19,798 bases of DNA from Alistipes sp. UBA928 (GTDB taxonomy: Bacteria > Bacteroidota > Bacteroidia > Bacteroidales > Rikenellaceae). The stretch's first letter is position 1, and each line of letters opens with the position of its first letter. Under the pieces are notes generated by a model. The model had not been told where the DNA came from. It worked only from the letters and a program-made list of their open reading frames with translations, and made no database searches. A program made the position numbers and the translations under genes. Below are positions 14,930 to 19,798 of this stretch, piece by piece. The stretch covers positions 1 to 19,798 of the forward strand of contig DBDQ01000136.1 in NCBI GenBank assembly GCA_002293665.1, given 5' to 3'.

Positions 14930-15015
14930 GCCCGGATGGTGGAATCGGTAGACACGCCGGACTTAAAATCCTGTGGACAGCAATGTCCGTGCCGGTTCGA
15001 TCCCGGCTCCGGGTA
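14930..15015 (+). tRNA. tRNA-Leu (anticodon UAA)
   Basis: An 86-base class II tRNA. Acceptor arms GCCCGGA / TCCGGGT pair fully with a G1-U72 wobble; the discriminator is A and CCA is not encoded. The anticodon loop CTTAAAA gives UAA. The long variable arm GGACA-GCAA-TGTCC and the T arm GCCGG-TTCGATC-CCGGC are perfect. The anticodon stem CCGGA/TCCTG has one C-U mismatch (positions 28-42). It is read as UUA-decoding leucine tRNA. Confidence 0.95.
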
Positions 15016-15021
15016 CGTTGA

Positions 15022-15063
15022 AAGAGCCCCAAAGAATTGAAAAAACAATTCTTTGGGGCTCTT
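15022..15063. terminator. Perfect 18-bp hairpin terminator after tRNA-Leu
   Basis: AAGAGCCCCAAAGAATTG (15022-15039), a loop of six A, then its exact complement (15046-15063). The tract after it is only moderately T-rich (GATTTTC). It lies 6 bases after the tRNA and can also receive leftward transcripts from the glucanase gene. Confidence 0.85.
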
Positions 15064-15152
15064 GATTTTCAGGCCGCGACCGCACCACGCCGGCAAATTA
15101 CCGTTTTCGAAAAAAGTTACTAACACTTTTAAAAGGCGGATTTTTTCAGGAG

Positions 15153-16817
15153 CTAAAAATTATAAACAAATCCAAGTCTGTCTAAACCTGCACGGACATC
15201 AGGACGGCTCATAAAGATCTCCCAAATAAGACCCGTGCGCGCATTTTCGAGCATCACGACTATTGGTCCCTGGTCAATGGCCAGGAACGATGGCGCAAAC
15301 CAGTTCCGTCCGAGATGGAACGAATCGCGAAATCCGTATTCGCCCCACAGTTTCCCGCCCAGATAATAGTAGAAATATTCGAGCGCCGCCATACTTTCGG
15401 CAGGTGTGTAGGGCATCGACGCAATGGCCGCCGTGGGTGCGATCACCCCCAGGTCGTTCGAGGGCGACGATGCAGTGTATCCGCCGGGAATGTCGCTCGC
15501 CGTCAGCCCCCAACATTCAGTACTGTATCCTGCCCACCCACGGGGGTTCGCAACGCAGTACTTATGGTTTATCTGCGCGTGGGCGACATTCTGTTCCCAA
15601 TAGTCGGCATACTTATCAATGAGTCCGCGTGGGTCGAGTCCCAGAAAAGAGTAGTGCGAAAAGAAGAGCGGGCCGCCGCGGTCTTCTCCCAATGGCAGCG
15701 TCACGTCGTAAAACTTCCGGCCGTTACGCATCGCACCTCCGCGCGCCCAACCCTGGTCGTAGACCTCGACGGGAATAGGATGGGTGGGCGACGAAGCGGC
15801 AAGCACATAGACTATGAGACACTCGTTCCACCCTCTTATCTGCATATTCATCCGCCATTCGCGGTCGGGCGACCAGTGCCAATAGAGTACGTTCTGTCCG
15901 TCGCGGCGGAACCAATCCCACTCCACGCCCTCCCATAGGGCCTGTATCGCTTCGCGCAATGCCGTCTCGCGCGGGTCGGCACCGTCGAAATAGGTTTGCA
16001 GCACAAGCAATCCCTGAACGAGGAAAGCCGTCTCGACGAGGTCGGCGCCGTTGTCGTTGGCGCTGAAAGGAATGGCTTTCCCGGTAGCACCGTCCAGCCA
16101 GTGCGACCATGCGCCATGGAACCGCTCTGCTTTAGATGTAAGGAATTCGACTATGGCCTCGGCACGAGTGAGGGCTTCGTCGCGGGTGATAAAACCGCGC
16201 TCGACAGCGACGGGAAAAGCCATAAGGCCGAAACCCGAACCGCCCGAGGTAACGGTGTTTCCCGAACCGAGCCTTTCGCGTGCGAGTCCCGATACAGGGT
16301 GTGCGTAGTCCCAGAAATATTTGAATGTCTGCCTCTGCACGAGCGTCAAAAGGTCGTTCTGCGATAGAGTAGGGAAGAGGGGCACGGAAGGAGGAGCGGT
16401 GGAGAAGTGGTACCGGCGGCTGTCAATGATGCGCACACCGAGGTTTTCGCCCTCGTCTATACCGAGCGAGTATTGTGTCAGGGGGTCGAGTGTCCCTGTT
16501 ATTTTCAGAGTAATGGTTTTGGGGTCGGCGGTGGAGCCGATCTCACAGGCCGTTCCGCCGGATATGAATATATTTTCGGGGTCTGATCGTTTTATGTCGA
16601 TCTCTGCCGAGAAGGTGATCTCAATGACGGGCGCGTCGGTGGTTACACCGGCCGTCGTGCCACCGGGTACGGCGGTTTTGCCGTCGATGGTCACCCGTTC
16701 GACGTAGGCGTTCTTCGGCGCGTCGGGATTGGTCGTGTCGCCGCCTTTTCCGCAGGCGGTTGTTGCGACCATCGCCGCCGCTGTCACGGCAAAGAGTATG
16801 GTAATGCGTTTCATCAT
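15153..16817 (-). CDS. GH144-type endo-beta-1,2-glucanase-like lipoprotein
   Basis: 554 residues. A lipoprotein signal peptide ends at ATTAC (Cys22) with a GKGGD tail, so it is probably anchored in the outer membrane. Residues about 38-142 look like a bacterial Ig-like (Big_5/SbsA) domain (VIEITFSAEIDI..LTQYSLGI). Residues about 150-550 are the glucoamylase-like alpha/alpha-barrel of GH144: TFKYFWDYAHPVSGLARER, SGGSGFGLMAFPVAVERGF, MNMQIRGWNECLIVYVLAAS, FFSHYSFLGLDPRG and a terminal FAPSFLAIDQGPIVVMLENA. GH144 enzymes from Bacteroidetes cleave beta-1,2-glucan to sophorooligosaccharides. It is the last gene of the SusC/SusD locus and starts 10 bases after a terminator-like hairpin. The exact substrate is inferred from the family. 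ATG 16814 is an equal alternative start. Confidence 0.82.
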   Translation of the reverse strand: MMKRITILFAVTAAAMVATTACGKGGDTTNPDAPKNAYVERVTIDGKTAVPGGTTAGVTTDAPVIEITFSAEIDIKRSDPENIFISGGTACEIGSTADPKTITLKITGTLDPLTQYSLGIDEGENLGVRIIDSRRYHFSTAPPSVPLFPTLSQNDLLTLVQRQTFKYFWDYAHPVSGLARERLGSGNTVTSGGSGFGLMAFPVAVERGFITRDEALTRAEAIVEFLTSKAERFHGAWSHWLDGATGKAIPFSANDNGADLVETAFLVQGLLVLQTYFDGADPRETALREAIQALWEGVEWDWFRRDGQNVLYWHWSPDREWRMNMQIRGWNECLIVYVLAASSPTHPIPVEVYDQGWARGGAMRNGRKFYDVTLPLGEDRGGPLFFSHYSFLGLDPRGLIDKYADYWEQNVAHAQINHKYCVANPRGWAGYSTECWGLTASDIPGGYTASSPSNDLGVIAPTAAIASMPYTPAESMAALEYFYYYLGGKLWGEYGFRDSFHLGRNWFAPSFLAIDQGPIVVMLENARTGLIWEIFMSRPDVRAGLDRLGFVYNF

Positions 16818-16827
16818 TGGTAATTCT

Positions 16828-16861
16828 AAAAAAAGGGGGGTATCTGAAATATACCCCCCTT
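16828..16861 (-). terminator. Intrinsic-terminator-like hairpin inside the PUL operon
   Basis: On the minus strand, AAGGGGGGTAT (16861-16851), a 7-base loop, then ATACCCCCCTT (16843-16833), running into seven consecutive T (16834-16828). It begins 12 bases after the stop of the LamG-type gene and ends 10 bases before the glucanase ATG. It fits an intrinsic terminator or attenuator. Confidence 0.85.
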
Positions 16862-16873
16862 CCCGAAATAAGT

Positions 16874-17833
16874 TTAGTTGATATTCTCGACTTCGGCGTC
16901 ATAAAGGGCCTTGACTTCGGCTGCGGTCAAAGCCTTGTCGTAGAGACGCAATTCGTCCAATTGGCCTATGAAATCCGCAGCCCATGCGTCGGTGGGTTGA
17001 AGACCGCCGTTGAGCAGACCCATCCAACGGCCGATAACCAGTTTTCCCGCCTTGTTGAATTTGAGTTCGCCCAGGGGGACACCCGGAGTTACGACCACAT
17101 CGCCTTCTTTCACTTCGGGCTTCTGGAACATGGTTATGCCGTCCTTTGCCTCGCCGTTGATGTTGGTCACGACCATCCCGTTGACGTAAACGTCATACTT
17201 GGAAGTCGTCGAATTGTAGATGCAGGCAACGTGAACCCATTTGTTTTCCTGATCGGTAACGCGAACGTTTTCCGCAAACTGGATCTTATTGGGATCGCCG
17301 TTACTTTTGTAGAAGATGGCCTTCATGGGTGCTATTCCCAGGAATTTTTCTCCATCCTTGGGCCTGCGCTGATGAGTGAACGTCAGATTACCCCACACCC
17401 AGTCGGTCTCACCGTCCACCTGGAAGATCATCCCTTCGGGAGCGTTGGTATCGTCGGAGGTGGCGGGGTTGAGCTTGAAGTTGAACCATCCTGCGAACGT
17501 GAATTCCTTCACGGCGTGGATCTTGTGGCTCGCGGGAATGTCATAGAGCAGATAGGCGTCCTTGGCTCCCTGATAGGCTTTGCCCCGGCGGCCGGTAACG
17601 TAGGATACGGCCGTTCCGGTTTTAGAGGGGGTCAGCCCCTTGGCGTCGTTGCCGTTGTCCTCGAAGGCCCAGTGGGCGATCAGGTTGTCGGCTGCAATGG
17701 TGCTCGGGTCGGTTTTGCCGGGGCCGGGGCCGGGGCCCGGGCCGTTACCGCCTTTGTCACATGCCACAAAAGAGAGGGCTGCCGTCGACAGGATCGTCAC
17801 TGCCAGAGTTTTGAAAAAATTTTGCGTTTTCAT
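16874..17833 (-). CDS. LamG/concanavalin A-like surface glycan-binding lipoprotein
   Basis: 319 residues: a lipoprotein signal peptide to Cys25 (LSFVAC), a Gly-Pro repeat linker (GNGPGPGPGPGKTDP), then a LamG-like jellyroll from about residue 48: LIAHWAFEDNGND, KEFTFAGWFNFKL, ENKWVHVACIYNSTTSKYDV, KLVIGRWMG and a closing FIGQLDELRLYDKALTAAEV. There are no obvious hydrolase residues. The place between SusD and the glucanase suggests a surface glycan-binding protein of the locus (inference). A pure lectin or a structural role is also possible. It is separated from susD by 78 AT-rich bases and followed by the hairpin terminator. Confidence 0.82.
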   Translation of the reverse strand: MKTQNFFKTLAVTILSTAALSFVACDKGGNGPGPGPGPGKTDPSTIAADNLIAHWAFEDNGNDAKGLTPSKTGTAVSYVTGRRGKAYQGAKDAYLLYDIPASHKIHAVKEFTFAGWFNFKLNPATSDDTNAPEGMIFQVDGETDWVWGNLTFTHQRRPKDGEKFLGIAPMKAIFYKSNGDPNKIQFAENVRVTDQENKWVHVACIYNSTTSKYDVYVNGMVVTNINGEAKDGITMFQKPEVKEGDVVVTPGVPLGELKFNKAGKLVIGRWMGLLNGGLQPTDAWAADFIGQLDELRLYDKALTAAEVKALYDAEVENIN

Positions 17834-17911
17834 AATTTTACAGGCTTTAAATTAAAATAATTAGGTTGTAATAATATCTAAGTTAAGTAGGTTAATTTTA
17901 CCGTTAAGTCG
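17834..17911. repeat. AT-rich spacer with four GTTAA repeats
   Basis: The susD-LamG spacer contains GTTAAG (17882), GTTAAT (17891), GTTAAG (17903) and GTTAAT (17911, overlapping the susD stop). The rest is A/T-rich with no clear TAnnTTTG box on the minus strand. Low complexity could explain it; a regulatory or processing role is possible. Confidence 0.35.
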
Positions 17912-19396
17912 TTAATATCCGGGATTCTGTACGAGGTTCGTGTTCAGAGTTCGCTGGGCCGCCGGGATTGGATAAAGTTCGTGCTTGCCCGCCACAAACC
18001 CCAGAGAGCCCAGCTCTGCCGCAGCCTGCCCCGTGCGCACAAGGTCGAACCAGCGATCCTCCTCCATCGCAAGCTCGGCACGCCGTTCGTCCCAGATCGC
18101 CTGCATACCGACCGGTGCGGAGTCGAGCCCGGCACGGATGCGCACCTTGTCGAGAGCCTCCTGTGCACTCATTCCACTCGGTGTTTGGGCCGACGACGCA
18201 CCACCCCGTGTGAGCGCCTCGGCGTAGATGAGCAGCAACTCGGCGTAACGCATGATGCGCAGATTGTGGTCGAAACCGTAGCCGTTATAGCTCCATTTGT
18301 TGTAGGCCGACGGGGTGTAGACCTTACCGTTGTAGACGGGATTCTCGCAGGTGTTCCTGATCTCGTCGCCTTCGGGAGTGGTGGTACCACGGTATAGCAA
18401 CGTCGTGGCCGGGCGGACGGTCTCGCCGCGCGCGGTGTAGAAAGCGATCAGATCGTTGCTCGGCACGCAGAATCCCCATCCCTGCATATTGCCCGGAGAG
18501 TTGCCGCGCGGCCCTTGGACATAAGCGTACTCGATGTAGGGTATGTCGGTACCGGAGGATAGCCCCAGTGTCGAGGATTGTATCTCGAAGAGCGATTCGC
18601 GGCTGTTCTCGCCCTCAATGGCGAACACCTCGCGAAAATTGCCCAACAGGTCGAACTGCCTGCTTGCAATAACCCCGTCGGCAAGGGTTGCGGCATCGTG
18701 CCACTCCTCGCAGTAGAGGTGAACCTTGGCTTTGAGTGCCATCGCGCCGTAACGCGTAACGCGCCCGGCGAACTCTTTGGGATAGCTCGCAGGCAACACC
18801 GCAATGGCGTCGGCAAGGTCTTGCTTTATAAATTCATAAGCCTGGGCGCGCGTCATCGGCCGCAGGGCGGCAAGCTCTTCCGAGGTCATCGAGCGGTCGA
18901 TCTTCGGCAGCGAGCCGAACGTGCGCATAAGGTTGAAGTAGGCGTAGGCGCGTATGAACCGTGCCTCTCCCTCACACTGCCGTGCATACTCCCTGTCCGC
19001 TTCGCCCTGCAGCGCCTCGACGAACCGGGGCATCTGTTCGATGGCGTAGTTGGCCGCGCTCACGATATTGAAATACCCCATCCACAGATTGTTCACGAGC
19101 CCGTTCTCAGGAGTAAGCGTAAATGTGTCGAACTGTATCATGTCGGGACTGTCCGTCGGACTGCTGCCCTTGTCGGCGTTGTCGGAGATGATCTCCAGCG
19201 AGATGTAGGAGAATGCGTGTGCGTTGCCGTCGCGCAGGCTTGCGTAGGCGGCACTCACGGGAAGGAATATGTTCTCCTTGTTCGAGTAGTCGAGCCCGGC
19301 CGAGGGGAGGCTCCCTTCGATCGGAACCTCGAGGAAGTTCTGACACGAGGCCAGAGCGAGCGTTCCGAGTATCGTTATGGCAAATATCTTTTTCAT
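17912..19396 (-). CDS. SusD/RagB-family glycan-binding lipoprotein
   Basis: 494 residues with a lipoprotein signal peptide ending LALASC (Cys18). The SusD pattern is clear: FLEVPIEGSLP after the lipid anchor, NNLWMGYFNIVSAANYAIEQ, CEGEARFIRAYAYFNLMRTFG (TPR-like helices), RVTRYGAMALKAKVHLYCEEW, LRIMRYAELLLIYAEAL, and the C-terminal DERRAELAMEEDRWFDLVRTG. SusD proteins form the lid of the SusC TonB-dependent transporter and capture oligosaccharides at the cell surface. The gene begins 12 bases after the SusC stop, as usual. The enzyme neighbour suggests beta-1,2-glucan or a related beta-glucan as ligand. Confidence 0.95.
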   Translation of the reverse strand: MKKIFAITILGTLALASCQNFLEVPIEGSLPSAGLDYSNKENIFLPVSAAYASLRDGNAHAFSYISLEIISDNADKGSSPTDSPDMIQFDTFTLTPENGLVNNLWMGYFNIVSAANYAIEQMPRFVEALQGEADREYARQCEGEARFIRAYAYFNLMRTFGSLPKIDRSMTSEELAALRPMTRAQAYEFIKQDLADAIAVLPASYPKEFAGRVTRYGAMALKAKVHLYCEEWHDAATLADGVIASRQFDLLGNFREVFAIEGENSRESLFEIQSSTLGLSSGTDIPYIEYAYVQGPRGNSPGNMQGWGFCVPSNDLIAFYTARGETVRPATTLLYRGTTTPEGDEIRNTCENPVYNGKVYTPSAYNKWSYNGYGFDHNLRIMRYAELLLIYAEALTRGGASSAQTPSGMSAQEALDKVRIRAGLDSAPVGMQAIWDERRAELAMEEDRWFDLVRTGQAAAELGSLGFVAGKHELYPIPAAQRTLNTNLVQNPGY

Positions 19397-19408
19397 GGCT
19401 GTACAGAT

Positions 19409-19798
19409 TTAAAATTTAACGTTTACTCCGAGCGTGTATATCGCCTGCATCGGATATGTGTTTGTGTCGACCCCCGTCGCGATGGGCGAGCCGCCCACTT
19501 CGGGGGTGAATCCGTGATAGCCGAACAGCGTCAGCGGCCGCTGGGCGGCGGCGTAGACACGGATGGAGTTGATCCGTTTCATGCCCCTGAAAGTGTAGCC
19601 CACCTGTGCGTTCTGTATGCGGAACCACGAACCGTCCTCGACGAAGAAGCTGTTGGCCTGCTGAACAAAACCGTTGTTGTAGGCTGCGGGCGAGGGGTAT
19701 TTGTTCGACTTCCGCTCCTCGCGCCACGCATTGTTGTAGAAATCGAGGTCGTAGTTGCCGTCGGCGAAGGTGTCGCGGTTCATGCGCTTGGCATTGAG
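19409..19798 (-). CDS. SusC/RagA-family TonB-dependent transporter, C-terminal fragment
   Basis: About 129 residues remain; the frame runs off the right end of the window (preceding codons read LNAKR). It is the last part of a beta-barrel: VEDGSWFRIQNAQVGYTF, INSIRVYAAAQRPLTLFGYHG, a GFTPEVGGSPIATGVDTNTY loop and a final strand ending VNVKF with a terminal Phe, the usual outer-membrane beta-barrel signal. This is characteristic of SusC proteins, which import oligosaccharides through the outer membrane using TonB energy. It pairs with the adjacent SusD. Confidence 0.93.
   Translation of the reverse strand, partial: LNAKRMNRDTFADGNYDLDFYNNAWREERKSNKYPSPAAYNNGFVQQANSFFVEDGSWFRIQNAQVGYTFRGMKRINSIRVYAAAQRPLTLFGYHGFTPEVGGSPIATGVDTNTYPMQAIYTLGVNVKF

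Noticed and set aside
1..19798. CRISPR array, rRNA genes, IS element or riboswitch
   Set aside because: No regular repeat-spacer pattern, transposase motif, rRNA sequence or recognisable riboswitch core was seen. I cannot run covariance or HMM searches, so a divergent riboswitch is not excluded.

Overview
The window looks like chromosomal DNA of a GC-rich member of the Bacteroidales, perhaps Alistipes/Rikenellaceae-like; the genus is inference only. The signs are TAnnTTTG-type -7 promoter boxes (one with a perfect TTTG at 20 nt), a SusC/SusD pair, many lipoprotein signal peptides with short polar tails, little Shine-Dalgarno sequence, and characteristic families (GIN/DUF2807, FISUMP, a membrane-anchored MutS homologue).

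Bases 1-4276 look accessory. A MobV/Pre-type relaxase, cut off at its 5' end, faces a small redox locus. A leftward operon (exported peroxiredoxin-like protein, DJ-1/PfpI-like protein, PNPOx-like flavoprotein) is divergent from a rightward pair (HxlR-type regulator and a CDF-like cation transporter). The intergene between them holds two GTTAC-N5/6-GTAAC inverted repeats, one overlapping the predicted peroxiredoxin promoter. A 370-base non-coding stretch with a long imperfect palindrome (4326-4380) separates this block from the housekeeping region.

Bases 4647-12390 are core-like: alpha/beta hydrolase and rpiB (+); a HAD phosphatase (-) overlapping rpiB tail to tail; a GIN-domain lipoprotein, rex and a single-domain FAD-synthetase-like gene (+); a membrane MutS homologue (-) overlapping that gene tail to tail; then guaB and a YbgC-like thioesterase (+), ended by a strong bidirectional terminator.

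Bases 12441-15063 hold a FISUMP-type lipoprotein (-), a divergent double-CDGSH iron-sulfur protein (+), tRNA-Leu(UAA) and an 18-bp perfect terminator hairpin.

Bases 15153-19798 are the distal end of a leftward polysaccharide utilization locus: SusC C-terminus (partial), SusD, a LamG-type surface lipoprotein and a GH144-type lipoprotein glucanase. The enzyme family suggests beta-1,2-glucan as substrate. An intrinsic-terminator-like hairpin lies inside this operon, immediately before the glucanase gene. No regulator, GH3 enzyme or inner-membrane transporter of the locus is in the window.

I found no CRISPR array, rRNA, IS element or obviously new multi-gene system. The best leads are the HxlR-linked redox module with its paired operators, the intra-PUL terminator, the membrane MutS, and the rex / FAD-synthetase coupling.
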